Of a stretch of DNA of 64,000 nucleotides, positions 25,788 to 34,340 are shown piece after piece. Each line of letters opens with the position of its first letter. The first letter of the stretch is position 1. The position numbers and the translations under genes are program-made. A model generated the notes under the pieces. It ran no database searches, was not told the origin of the DNA, and saw only the letters and a program-made list of their open reading frames with translations. The stretch lies in the NCBI GenBank assembly GCA_003611955.1, contig RAZE01000014.1, forward strand, positions 1 through 64,000, given 5' to 3'. This DNA is from a bacterium 1XD8-76. Lineage in GTDB: Bacteria; Bacillota; Clostridia; Lachnospirales; Lachnospiraceae.

Positions 25788-27122
25788 ATGTTTGAAAACA
25801 GGAGTGAACAGGAAGCGAGAAAAGAAATACTGGGGCAGGTAAGAGAGTACTGTAAAAAGTATCACGGAAAAAAGGAATACCGGACCGGGGACAGGATACC
25901 GTATGCGGGACGAATCTATGACGAAGAGGAAATGGAAAATCTGGTGGATGCGTCTCTGGATTTCTGGCTGACCGCCGGGAAATATGCGGAGCAGTTTGAG
26001 AAAGGGCTGGCGGATTATCTGCAGGTGAGGCATTGCCATGCCGTGAATTCCGGCTCCTCAGCCAACCTTCTGGCGTTTATGGCGCTGACCTCTCCGCTTC
26101 TGGAAGAGAGGCAGGTTCTGCCGGGGGATGAGGTCATCACGGTGGCGGCTGGATTTCCCACGACAGTGACGCCGATATTGCAGTATGGAGCGGTGCCGGT
26201 ATTTGTGGACGTGACGATCCCGCAGTATGATATAGACATCTCTATGCTGGAGGAGGCATTCAGCGATAAAACGAAAGCCGTGATGATCGCTCATACTTTG
26301 GGAAATCCGTTTGATCTGAAAGCGGTAAAAGAGTTTTGTGACAGACACGGGCTCTGGCTGATCGAGGACAACTGTGATGCGCTGGGCAGTAAGTACCGGA
26401 TGAACGGGGAGTGGAAATTTACCGGGACTATAGGGGATATCGGGACATCCAGCTTTTATCCGCCGCATCATATGACGATGGGGGAAGGCGGAGCGGTGTA
26501 CACGAATGATGCGCTGTTGGCCAGGATCCTGCGCTCCATGCGGGATTGGGGGAGAGACTGTATCTGTTCGCCCGGAAGAGACAATATGTGCGGGCATCGG
26601 TTCGACAGGCAATATGGAGAACTTCCGCTCGGATATGACCATAAATATGTCTATTCCCATTTTGGCTATAACCTGAAAATTACGGATATGCAGGCGGCGG
26701 TGGGCTGCGCGCAGCTCGAGAAGCTGCCGGATTTTGTGCGGGCGAGGAAGGAAAATTTTGCATATCTTCACAAGCGCCTGGAGACCGCGCAGGATAAGCT
26801 GATTCTGCCGTGTGCGAATGAGGATTCGGATCCCAGCTGGTTTGGGTTTATGATAACCTGTAAAGAGGAGGGACTGAAAAATAAGGTGGTGCGGCATCTG
26901 GAGGAGAATGGCATACAGACCAGAATGCTGTTTGCGGGCAACCTGACAAAGCAGCCCTGCTTTGATCAGATGAGAAAGGCGGGAGAGGGCTATCGTATTG
27001 TCGGAAGTCTTTCCAACACGGATCTTATTATGGAGCATTCCTTCTGGATCGGGGTCTATCCTGGAATGCGCAGAGAGATGCTCGAAGATATGGCGGAGAG
27101 GATACTGGAGGCAGTGGTCTGA
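25788..27122 (+). CDS. rfbH: CDP-4-keto-6-deoxy-D-glucose 3-dehydrase (E1)
   Basis: This 444-residue PLP and [2Fe-2S] enzyme removes the C3 hydroxyl of CDP-4-keto-6-deoxyglucose. The aminotransferase-like core (NSGSSANLLAFMAL, IEDNCDALGSKY) is present. The usual PLP lysine is replaced by histidine in SFYPPHHMTMGEGG (His227/His228), the hallmark of RfbH. DWGRDCICSPGRDNMCGHRF provides the cysteines for the iron-sulphur cluster. GGAGAG precedes the ATG. The partner reductase (RfbI/E3) is not in the window, so electrons must come from a gene elsewhere or from another reductase. rfbG follows after 43 bases. Confidence 0.92.
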   Translation: MFENRSEQEARKEILGQVREYCKKYHGKKEYRTGDRIPYAGRIYDEEEMENLVDASLDFWLTAGKYAEQFEKGLADYLQVRHCHAVNSGSSANLLAFMALTSPLLEERQVLPGDEVITVAAGFPTTVTPILQYGAVPVFVDVTIPQYDIDISMLEEAFSDKTKAVMIAHTLGNPFDLKAVKEFCDRHGLWLIEDNCDALGSKYRMNGEWKFTGTIGDIGTSSFYPPHHMTMGEGGAVYTNDALLARILRSMRDWGRDCICSPGRDNMCGHRFDRQYGELPLGYDHKYVYSHFGYNLKITDMQAAVGCAQLEKLPDFVRARKENFAYLHKRLETAQDKLILPCANEDSDPSWFGFMITCKEEGLKNKVVRHLEENGIQTRMLFAGNLTKQPCFDQMRKAGEGYRIVGSLSNTDLIMEHSFWIGVYPGMRREMLEDMAERILEAVV

Positions 27123-27165
27123 ACGCGCCGCAGGCGAGAAAAGATAACCGGAGGAGATCATAAAA

Positions 27166-28245
27166 ATGAACTTGAGCGGAGACTTTTATAAAGGAAAAAA
27201 GGTATTGCTGACCGGCCATACCGGTTTTAAGGGAACCTGGATGTGCAGGGTGCTGCTTGAGATGGGAGCGGAGGTCACCGGCTATGCGCTGGAGCCGCCG
27301 ACAGTGCCCGGTCTGTTTGATCTGGTCGGCGCAGAACGCGATATGAGGTCGATAAAAGGGGACATCCGGGATCTGGAGCATCTGAAGAAAGGATTTAAGG
27401 AGGTACGCCCGGAGATCGTGATCCATATGGCGGCGCAGCCTCTTGTGAGGGAATCCTACAAGAATCCGGTGTATACATATGACGTCAATGTGATGGGGAC
27501 AGTAAATGTGCTGGAATGTATGCGCCTGACGGACTCCGTGAGATCCTTTGTCAATGTGACGACGGATAAAGTCTATAAGAACAGAGAGTGGGAGTGGGGC
27601 TATCGGGAGAACGAAGAGTTGAACGGGTTTGACCCATATTCCAACAGCAAATCCTGCTCGGAGCTCGTGACGGAAAGCTACAAAAATTCTTTTTTTGCGG
27701 ACGGGGCGGCGATATCCACGGCGAGGGCAGGGAATGTCATCGGAGGCGGCGACTTCGCGAAGGACAGGATCGTGCCGGATTGCCTGCGGGCGGTGGAGGC
27801 CGGGCAGGATATTGTAGTGCGCAATCCGTACTCGGTGAGACCCTATCAGCATGTGCTGGAGCCGGTCTTTGCCTATCTGCTGATCGCGCAGAAACAGTAT
27901 CAGGACGGCAGATTTGCCGGGAACTATAATATAGGTCCGGATCTGGAGACGTGTCTGTCCACGAAAGATCTGGTGGAAGGATTCTGCGGCTGCTGGAAAG
28001 AGATTTCGGGGAAAGAGGTTCACTGGAGACAGGAAAAGCAGGAGAATGCGGTTCATGAGGCGGGATACTTAAAACTGGACTGTTCCAGAATGAAGACAGT
28101 GTTTGGCTGGAATCCGGTGTGGGGAAAAGCGGAAATGCTGAAAAGGACTGTGGAGTGGATGTATGCGTATGTGTGCGGAGATGATGTGAAAGCGGTGATG
28201 AATAGGCAGATCGGGGAATATGCGAGATGCGGTAAACTCACATGA
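27166..28245 (+). CDS. rfbG: CDP-glucose 4,6-dehydratase
   Basis: This 359-residue extended SDR converts CDP-glucose to CDP-4-keto-6-deoxyglucose. KVLLTGHTGFKGTWM is the NAD-binding loop typical of RfbG. HMAAQPLVRESYKNP, TTDKVYKN and the catalytic YSNSKSCSELV follow, and AGNVIGGGDFAKDRIVPD completes the family pattern. GGAGGA lies upstream of the ATG. Its stop overlaps the stop of the convergent PHP gene by eight bases. The order in the pathway is RfbF, RfbG, RfbH. Confidence 0.93.
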   Translation: MNLSGDFYKGKKVLLTGHTGFKGTWMCRVLLEMGAEVTGYALEPPTVPGLFDLVGAERDMRSIKGDIRDLEHLKKGFKEVRPEIVIHMAAQPLVRESYKNPVYTYDVNVMGTVNVLECMRLTDSVRSFVNVTTDKVYKNREWEWGYRENEELNGFDPYSNSKSCSELVTESYKNSFFADGAAISTARAGNVIGGGDFAKDRIVPDCLRAVEAGQDIVVRNPYSVRPYQHVLEPVFAYLLIAQKQYQDGRFAGNYNIGPDLETCLSTKDLVEGFCGCWKEISGKEVHWRQEKQENAVHEAGYLKLDCSRMKTVFGWNPVWGKAEMLKRTVEWMYAYVCGDDVKAVMNRQIGEYARCGKLT

Positions 28246-28963
28246 CTCCGATATACTGAAGAAACCGTTCTGCATCATAACTCATCACAAGCCAGTCGGG
28301 AAAGCCCAGCACTTCCCGGCAGGCATCCAGGAGAATCTCGGATCCTTTTACATTTCCGACGTCCTTCGGGCCATGGCTGTCGCTGGAGAGCAGCACAGGC
28401 ACTTCGTAGCGCATGCACTGACAGAGCATTTGGATATTGTTTTCGATCGTATTGCCGCGGTAACCGCCCGGCATAATGGAGGCGTTGTTGATCTCCATCA
28501 TTACATGATGGGCAGCGGCAGCTTCTGCCAGCGCCCTGTAATCCACGGGAAACTTCACATCGTCACAGTGGCCGACGATGCGGACCTTCGGCTGGTCCAT
28601 GGCGCCGATGTAGGCGTTGGTATTTTCCAGCACGCTGCCGGGTTTTATATTTTTGGTGTGCATGCTGATAACGGCATAGTCCATGCCGCTTAAGACACTG
28701 CGTTCGAGATCGACTCTGCCGGAATAATCCAGGATATTCAGTTCCACGCCGTAAAGCATTCTCACTCCGCAGCGCATCTTCGGCGCCATCTGCAGATTCT
28801 TAAAATAAGAGGGGGTACCCGCGCAAAGTGTGGCGGGACCGTGATCTGAGATACCAAGCAGGGAAAGTCCCTGCTTTTTTGCTGCCTTTGCCATATCCGC
28901 TATGGTACAGGCGGTGCCATGGCCGCTGGAGATGGAGTGGGTATGTACATCAAATTGGATCAT
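28238..28963 (-). CDS. PHP-domain phosphatase/phosphoesterase (YcdX-like)
   Basis: This 241-residue metal-dependent PHP protein starts at the ATG at 28963, with GAGGGA upstream on the minus strand. The frame is open further but without a ribosome site. Metal-binding motifs are FDVHTHSISSGHGT, GISDHGPA, RIVGHCDDV and LLSSDSHGP. This pattern fits the YcdX/histidinol-phosphatase-like group. The substrate is unknown. It runs toward rfbG and away from the BMC operon, so it is probably an independent gene between the two regions. Confidence 0.85.
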   Translation of the reverse strand: MIQFDVHTHSISSGHGTACTIADMAKAAKKQGLSLLGISDHGPATLCAGTPSYFKNLQMAPKMRCGVRMLYGVELNILDYSGRVDLERSVLSGMDYAVISMHTKNIKPGSVLENTNAYIGAMDQPKVRIVGHCDDVKFPVDYRALAEAAAAHHVMMEINNASIMPGGYRGNTIENNIQMLCQCMRYEVPVLLSSDSHGPKDVGNVKGSEILLDACREVLGFPDWLVMSYDAERFLQYIGVM

Positions 28964-29020
28964 TATGATTTCCCTCAGTATTAGTATGCGCCCGAATCTG
29001 TGGTTTGTCAATAAAAATAA

Positions 29021-29042
29021 CAACAAAAACCAAAAAAACGTT
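29021..29042. promoter_or_regulatory. A-rich motif, candidate operator of the BMC operon
   Basis: CAACAAAAAC at 29021-29030 followed by CAAAAAAACGTT recurs upstream of the aldolase gene (33413-33438). It lies 21 bases before the -35 box here. DeoR-family operators are often A-rich direct repeats of this kind, and a DeoR gene closes the locus at 41914. Binding is inferred. Confidence 0.45.
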
Positions 29043-29063
29043 CAAGAAAGCATGACTATTTTA

Positions 29064-29092
29064 TTGACTTTGGGTGCTGTAAAGCGTATAAT
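29064..29092 (+). promoter_or_regulatory. Sigma-A promoter of the glycyl radical enzyme operon
   Basis: TTGACT at 29064-29069 and TATAAT at 29087-29092 are separated by 17 bases, close to the ideal vegetative promoter. The start codon of the dehydratase follows at 29138 with AAAGGAGG upstream. Confidence 0.85.
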
Positions 29093-29137
29093 TAGGACAA
29101 GTTTGAAATAATATCAAAGAAAAGGAGGAAGCAGAAA

Positions 29138-31660
29138 ATGAAATACTATTCGAAGGCAATTCCGAAAAGCGACAGAATTACCAGATTAGTGGAGCATCTG
29201 TATGCTAAAATGCCGGAAATTGAAGCTTCGAGAGCCGTGCTGATCACAGAGTCCTACCAGCAGACGGAAAATGAGCCGATGGTCATCAGGCGCGCGAAAG
29301 CGTTTGAGCATATTCTGGACAACATCCCGATCATCATTCGGGATGAAGAGCTGATTGTGGGCTCGACGACGATCGCGCCCAGAGGCTGCCAGACCTACCC
29401 GGAATTTTCCTGGGAGTGGCTGGAGGCTGAGTTTGAGACCGTGGCGACGAGAGCTGCGGATCCGTTCTATATCTCTGACGAGACAAAGAAAAAGCTGCAT
29501 GAGGCGAATCGGTATTGGAAAGGGAAGACGACCAGCGAACTTGCCACCGCGTACATGGCGCCCGAAACCCTGACGGCGATGGCACACAATGTGTTCACGC
29601 CGGGGAACTATTTCTACAACGGCGTGGGACATATCACGGTGAAGTATGAGCAGGTGCTGGCGATCGGATTCGAGGGGATCATCGAGATCGCGGAGAAATA
29701 TCTTGCGGACTGTAAGGTGGGGGACGGCGATTACGCGAAGCGTTCCCGTTTCCTGCAGGCAGTGATCATCAGCTGTAAGGCGGTGATCCGCTACGCGGAG
29801 CGCTATGCGAAGCTGGCTGCCGAGATGGCGGGAAGATGCAGCGATCCGCAGAGAAAAGCGGAACTGCTTAAAATCTCCGCAAATTGCGCCAGAGTGCCGG
29901 CAAAGGGCGCGGAAAATTTCCATGAGGCGTGTCAGAGCTTCTGGTTCGTGCAGCAGCTTCTGCAGCTGGAGTCCAGCGGGCATTCGATCTCGCCGGGGCG
30001 CTTTGATCAGTATATGTATCCCTACTTCAGGAAAGATCTGGACAGGGGAGCGATCACCAGGGAGTTTGCGCAGGAACTGATGGACTGCATCTGGGTGAAG
30101 CTGAACGACCTGAACAAGTGCCGTGACGCGGCGAGCGCGGAAGGCTTCGCTGGCTACAGTCTGTTCCAGAATCTGATCGTCGGCGGACAGGACGAGAACG
30201 GACAGGATGTGACCAACGATCTGTCCTTTATGTGCATCACCTGTTCGATGCATGTCTTTTTGCCGCAGCCGTCCTTGTCCATCCGGGTGTGGAACGGTTC
30301 GCCGCAGGATCTGCTGATCCATGCAGCGGAGCTGACCAGAACGGGTATTGGCCTGCCGGCTTACTACAATGACGAGGTGATCATCCCGGCTCTGATGAGC
30401 AGAGGGCTGACGCTGGAGGACGCCAGAACCTACAACATCATCGGCTGTGTGGAACCGCAGAAAGCCGGAAAAACCGAAGGCTGGCACGACGCGGCGTTCT
30501 TCAATATGTGCCGCCCGCTGGAGTTTGTGTTTACCAACGGGTACGACAAGGGGGAACTGGCAAGCGTCCAGACCGGCGATGTGGAGAGCTTTAAGACCTT
30601 TGACGAGTTCTACGACGCCTACAAAAGACAGATGGAATATCAGATATCCCTGCTGGTCAATGCGGACAACGCCATCGATCAGGCGCACATGGAGCGGTGC
30701 CCGCTGCCCTTCGAGTCCTGTATGGTGGACGACTGTATGGCTAGGGGGATGTGTCTGCAGGAGGGCGGAGCAGTCTACAACTTTACGGGACCTCAGGGCT
30801 TCGGCATCGCGAACGTGGCGGACTCCCTGTACGCGATAAAGAGGCTGGTGTTCGATGAAAAGAAAGCGACGCTGGGCGACTTCAAGCGGGCGCTGGCGTT
30901 GAACTACGGCAAGGGCTTCGACGAGATCACCGTGGCGGAGATGACGGCGCAGATCGTGAAGGAGCTGAAACAGGCGGGCAGGAACGTTTCCGACGAGGAT
31001 ATCGCGGCGATTGCGAAGACGATTATGGATACGAAACTTTCCGATGCGGACCAGGCGATGTGCGACAACCTGTACGATATGATAGACGAGCTGCCTAAGT
31101 TCGGCAACGACATCGAGGATGTGGACGATCTGGCGAGGGATGCGGCCTATACTTACACAAGGCCGGTGGAGAAATACAAAAATCCCAGAGGCGGCATGTT
31201 CCAGGCGGGCGTGTATCCGGTATCGGCGAACGTACCTCTGGGCGGCCAGACCGGGGCGACGCCGGACGGAAGACTGGCGCACAGACCGGTGGCGGACGGC
31301 GTATCACCCTCCTCCGGAAAGGATGTGCACGGTCCCACGGCGGCGGCGAATTCGGTGGCGAAACTGGATCACGGCATCGCCAGCAACGGGACTCTCTTCA
31401 ATCAGAAATTCCATCCTTCCGCGCTCAGCGGCGAGGAGGGGCTGAACAACTTTGTTTCCCTGATCCGTTCCTACTTTGATCAGAAAGGCATGCACATGCA
31501 GTTTAACGTGGTATCCAGGGAGACGCTGTTGGATGCGCAGCAGCATCCGGAAAATTATAAACACCTGGTAGTCCGGGTGGCGGGGTACAGCGCGCTGTTC
31601 ACCACATTGTCCAGATCTCTGCAGGATGACATCATCGCCAGAACGGAACAGGGCTTTTAA
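29138..31660 (+). CDS. B12-independent propane-1,2-diol dehydratase (glycyl radical enzyme)
   Basis: This 840-residue glycyl radical enzyme of the glycerol/diol dehydratase branch should dehydrate 1,2-propanediol to propanal. The active-site Cys437 lies in IIGCVEPQKAGKTEGWHD, with the adjacent catalytic Glu. The glycyl radical site is RVAGYSALF near the C-terminus (Gly816). Next to BMC shell, aldolase and PduP-like genes it is the signature enzyme of a GRM5-type fucose/rhamnose compartment. Neither end shows an obvious encapsulation helix, so packaging may rely on partner proteins. A strong promoter and a good ribosome site precede it. The activase follows after 27 bases. Confidence 0.9.
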   Translation: MKYYSKAIPKSDRITRLVEHLYAKMPEIEASRAVLITESYQQTENEPMVIRRAKAFEHILDNIPIIIRDEELIVGSTTIAPRGCQTYPEFSWEWLEAEFETVATRAADPFYISDETKKKLHEANRYWKGKTTSELATAYMAPETLTAMAHNVFTPGNYFYNGVGHITVKYEQVLAIGFEGIIEIAEKYLADCKVGDGDYAKRSRFLQAVIISCKAVIRYAERYAKLAAEMAGRCSDPQRKAELLKISANCARVPAKGAENFHEACQSFWFVQQLLQLESSGHSISPGRFDQYMYPYFRKDLDRGAITREFAQELMDCIWVKLNDLNKCRDAASAEGFAGYSLFQNLIVGGQDENGQDVTNDLSFMCITCSMHVFLPQPSLSIRVWNGSPQDLLIHAAELTRTGIGLPAYYNDEVIIPALMSRGLTLEDARTYNIIGCVEPQKAGKTEGWHDAAFFNMCRPLEFVFTNGYDKGELASVQTGDVESFKTFDEFYDAYKRQMEYQISLLVNADNAIDQAHMERCPLPFESCMVDDCMARGMCLQEGGAVYNFTGPQGFGIANVADSLYAIKRLVFDEKKATLGDFKRALALNYGKGFDEITVAEMTAQIVKELKQAGRNVSDEDIAAIAKTIMDTKLSDADQAMCDNLYDMIDELPKFGNDIEDVDDLARDAAYTYTRPVEKYKNPRGGMFQAGVYPVSANVPLGGQTGATPDGRLAHRPVADGVSPSSGKDVHGPTAAANSVAKLDHGIASNGTLFNQKFHPSALSGEEGLNNFVSLIRSYFDQKGMHMQFNVVSRETLLDAQQHPENYKHLVVRVAGYSALFTTLSRSLQDDIIARTEQGF

Positions 31661-31687
31661 CAGGAAAAGGTAAATGGAGACAATATT

Positions 31688-32485
31688 ATGGAAATGGAAT
31701 ATCTCCACACAAAAGGAAGAATCTTTGATATCCAGCGCTACTCGATCCATGACGGGAAGGGGATCCGCACCATTGTTTTTTTGAAGGGCTGCGTGCTCCG
31801 GTGCAAATGGTGCTGTAATCCGGAATCCCAGGAGTATCAGATTCAGACGATGATTGTGCAGGGAAAGCCGAAGATCATCGGCAGGGACGTGACGGTGGAA
31901 GAAGTGATGGAGACGGTGGTGAAGGATGAGCCTTATTACCGGCGTTCCGGCGGGGGCCTTACCCTTTCCGGCGGCGAGAGTCTCTGCCAGGCGGAGTTTG
32001 CAAGGGATCTGCTCCACGCCGCGAAAGCGCGGGGCATGAACACGGCGATGGAGAGCATGGCTGGATTGCCCTACGAGAAGATCGAGATGCTCCTGCCTTA
32101 TCTGGACAATTATCTGATGGACATCAAGCATATCGATCCGGAAAAGCATAAACGCTTTACCGGGAGAAGCAATGAGCTGATGCTGGAGAATGCAAGAAAA
32201 GTGGCCGAGTCCGGACAGACCAGACTGGATATCCGGGTGCCTGTGATACCGACTTTCAACGACAAGCCCGAGGAGATCAGAGCGATCGCGCAGTTTGCGG
32301 ACAAACTGCCGGGGGTGAAGAAGATACACCTGCTTCCCTACCACAGACTGGGGCAGGATAAGTACACAGGGCTCGGCAGAGATTACGAGATGGACGGCAT
32401 ACTGCCGCCGGACAATGCGTATATGGAGATGCTGCGGCAGGTGGTGCAGCAGAACTCTTCGCTGTACTGTCAGATCGGCGGTTAG
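31688..32485 (+). CDS. Glycyl radical enzyme activase (radical SAM)
   Basis: This 265-residue radical SAM enzyme installs the glycyl radical on the dehydratase just upstream. GCVLRCKWCCNPE gives the CxxxCxxC cluster (Cys35, Cys39, Cys42). GGGLTLSGGESL is the SAM-binding GGE region, and YLMDIKHIDPEKHKRFTGRS is typical of PFL-type activases. Many diol-dehydratase activases carry an inserted ferredoxin-like part with two extra clusters after the first motif. Here the interval from residue 45 to 100 has no cysteine, so that insert is absent and the enzyme is of the short form. Confidence 0.9.
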   Translation: MEMEYLHTKGRIFDIQRYSIHDGKGIRTIVFLKGCVLRCKWCCNPESQEYQIQTMIVQGKPKIIGRDVTVEEVMETVVKDEPYYRRSGGGLTLSGGESLCQAEFARDLLHAAKARGMNTAMESMAGLPYEKIEMLLPYLDNYLMDIKHIDPEKHKRFTGRSNELMLENARKVAESGQTRLDIRVPVIPTFNDKPEEIRAIAQFADKLPGVKKIHLLPYHRLGQDKYTGLGRDYEMDGILPPDNAYMEMLRQVVQQNSSLYCQIGG

Positions 32486-32510
32486 CGCAAGGAAAGGCAC
32501 AGGTCATAAG

Positions 32511-32888
32511 ATGAGCTACATAGACAATTTAACCGCGGAGGCGAAGCAGCGTATCGTACAGGAGCTGGTGCCCGGTAAGCAGATCACACTGGCGCACATC
32601 ATAGCGAATCCGGACCGCATTTTATATGAGAAACTGGGACTGGACCCGGCGTTGGATTACGCGAAATCGGCTATCGGCGTGCTGACGGTGTCGCCGGCGG
32701 AGACAGCGATCATTATCGCGGATATCGCGATGAAAGCGTCGGGAATCGAGCTGGGGTTCGTGGACCGGTTCAGCGGCTCTCTGATCATCACCGGCACGGT
32801 GTCCGAAGTGGAAGCATCCGTGCAGGCGATCCTGAGTTATGCGGATGAAACGCTGCGCTATACGATCTGCGACATCACAAGGACATGA
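32511..32888 (+). CDS. BMC shell protein, EutS/PduU type (permuted BMC-H)
   Basis: This is a 125-residue shell protein. The N-terminal QELVPGKQITLAHIIANPD is the short barrel-forming lead of EutS/PduU proteins, followed by AIGVLTVSPAETAIIIADIA and a late SLIITGTVSEVEASVQAIL. I start at ATG 32511, since the longer frame begins inside the activase gene. The stop overlaps the start of the GTPase gene (ATGA). It should form hexamers in the compartment facets with a beta-barrel over the pore. Confidence 0.88.
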   Translation: MSYIDNLTAEAKQRIVQELVPGKQITLAHIIANPDRILYEKLGLDPALDYAKSAIGVLTVSPAETAIIIADIAMKASGIELGFVDRFSGSLIITGTVSEVEASVQAILSYADETLRYTICDITRT

Positions 32889-33358
32889 AGAAGATTATAT
32901 TAATAGGAAGAAGCGAAGCGGGAAAGACGACATTGACCCAGGCGCTGAAAGGGGAAAAGATACAGTATCACAAGACCCAGTATGTCAACAATTTTGACGT
33001 GATCATCGATACGCCCGGGGAGTACGCCCAGACGGCGCACCTCGGAAGGGCGCTGGCGCTCTACACGTACGAAGCCCAGGTGGTGGGACTGCTGCTTGCG
33101 GCGACGGAACCCTACTCTCTGTATCCTCCCTGTATCACCAGTATGACGAACCGGGACACGGTGGGGATCGTGACGAAGATAAACGACGGGAAAGCGAATG
33201 TGGAGCGGGCAAAGAGATGGCTTCGCCTGACAGGGTGTAAGAAGATTTTTTATGTGGATTCCAAAACGGGGGAGGGCATTCCGGAGATTTTGGAGTATCT
33301 TGCGGAGGAGGGGGATGTGCTGCCCTGGCAAATGGAAGAAGATTTTCCCGGGAGCTGA
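32885..33358 (+). CDS. EutP/PduV-like small GTPase
   Basis: This is a 157-residue Ras-like NTPase. The P-loop is IGRSEAGKTTLTQAL, the switch region has DVIIDTPGEYAQ and the guanine motif is IVTKIND. EutP/PduV proteins accompany BMC operons and have been linked to compartment positioning or assembly, but the function is not settled. The gene overlaps the EutS-type gene by four bases. A 156-base gap with a new promoter follows it. Confidence 0.85.
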   Translation: MKKIILIGRSEAGKTTLTQALKGEKIQYHKTQYVNNFDVIIDTPGEYAQTAHLGRALALYTYEAQVVGLLLAATEPYSLYPPCITSMTNRDTVGIVTKINDGKANVERAKRWLRLTGCKKIFYVDSKTGEGIPEILEYLAEEGDVLPWQMEEDFPGS

Positions 33359-33412
33359 AAAGCACCGCCTGAGAAAATCCGAGTCATGGAAATTCACATG
33401 GGAATATAAAAC

Positions 33413-33438
33413 CAACAAAAACAACACAAAAATACGTT
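33413..33438. promoter_or_regulatory. Second copy of the A-rich motif, overlapping the aldolase promoter
   Basis: CAACAAAAAC at 33413-33422, then AACACAAAAATACGTT running into the -35 box. It matches the motif at 29021-29042 except for four extra bases in the middle. Here it touches the promoter, which would suit a repressor. Confidence 0.45.
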
Positions 33439-33465
33439 GACTTTGTTGCGAATAACCTTTATACT
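33437..33465 (+). promoter_or_regulatory. Sigma-A promoter upstream of the aldolase
   Basis: TTGACT at 33437-33442 and TATACT at 33460-33465 are 17 bases apart. The aldolase start follows at 33515 with AAGGAGG upstream. It divides the BMC locus into at least two transcription units. Confidence 0.85.
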
Positions 33466-33514
33466 GAGGACATAAAGCAACAAAATCGACTAAAATCAAG
33501 GAGGAAAGATTTTT

Positions 33515-34336
33515 ATGCAGAACGAATTTGAAATCAAAAAACAGATTTGTGACATCGGGAAGAGGATCTACAACAGAAACATGGTTGCTGCGAATGACGG
33601 CAACATTTCCGTAAAGCTGAACGACCACGAATTTCTCTGCACACCGACCGGTGTTTCCAAGGGGTTTATGACACCGGAGTATATCTGTAAAGTGGACGAG
33701 AACGGCAATGTGATCCAGGCGAACAAGGGATTCAAGCCTTCTTCCGAGATCAAGATGCACATGAGGGTTTATGCGAAGAGACCGGACGTGGGAGCTGTTG
33801 TACATGCGCATCCCACTTTTGCTACCTCTTTTGCGATTGCAGGTATTCCGCTGACACAGCCGATCATGCCGGAGGCGGTTATCGCTCTCGGCTGCGTGCC
33901 TATCGCTGAGTACGGCACGCCTTCCACAATGGAGATCCCTGACAATGTGGAAAAATATCTTCCTTACTATGATGCGGTTCTGCTGGAGAGCCATGGAGCA
34001 CTGACATGGAGCACTGACCTTCTTGCTGCTTATCATAAGATGGAATCCGTAGAGTTCTATGCGGAACTTCTGTACAAGTCCAAAATGCTGGGCGGTCCGA
34101 AGGAGTTCGATAAGAATACGATCGAGAAACTGTATGAGATCAGAAGAAAGATGGGACTTCCCGGAAAACATCCCGCGAATCTCTGCATGAACAAGGATAC
34201 CAAGAACTGCCATAACTGTGGCTGCCATGGAAGCAATGACAACGGCACAGGCTCCGTATCTTCCATAGCGAAGTCCGCAAGCCCTGAAGTGGTAGCTGAG
34301 ATCACAAAGAAAGTGATGCAGCAGTTGGGTTTATAA
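33515..34336 (+). CDS. Class II aldolase for fuculose/rhamnulose-1-phosphate with encapsulation peptide
   Basis: This 273-residue zinc aldolase splits a 6-deoxyhexulose-1-phosphate to dihydroxyacetone phosphate and lactaldehyde. NDGNISVKLND, the catalytic SEIKMHMRVY, the zinc ligands in VVHAHPTFA (His97, His99) and ESHGALTW are all present. After the aldolase core the protein continues with a cysteine- and histidine-rich stretch, NLCMNKDTKNCHNCGCHG (Cys224, 232, 235, 237). A flexible linker and an amphipathic helix ASPEVVAEITKKVMQQL follow. The last helix looks like a BMC-targeting peptide. RhaA and RhaB at 48-51 kb could supply its substrate. Confidence 0.9.
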   Translation: MQNEFEIKKQICDIGKRIYNRNMVAANDGNISVKLNDHEFLCTPTGVSKGFMTPEYICKVDENGNVIQANKGFKPSSEIKMHMRVYAKRPDVGAVVHAHPTFATSFAIAGIPLTQPIMPEAVIALGCVPIAEYGTPSTMEIPDNVEKYLPYYDAVLLESHGALTWSTDLLAAYHKMESVEFYAELLYKSKMLGGPKEFDKNTIEKLYEIRRKMGLPGKHPANLCMNKDTKNCHNCGCHGSNDNGTGSVSSIAKSASPEVVAEITKKVMQQLGL

Positions 34337-34340
34337 TTTT

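Noticed and set aside
29186..31282. A 698-residue open frame on the minus strand opposite the glycyl radical enzyme
   Set aside because: It mirrors codon bias of the real gene, has no recognisable domains (Arg/His-rich throughout) and lacks a ribosome site.
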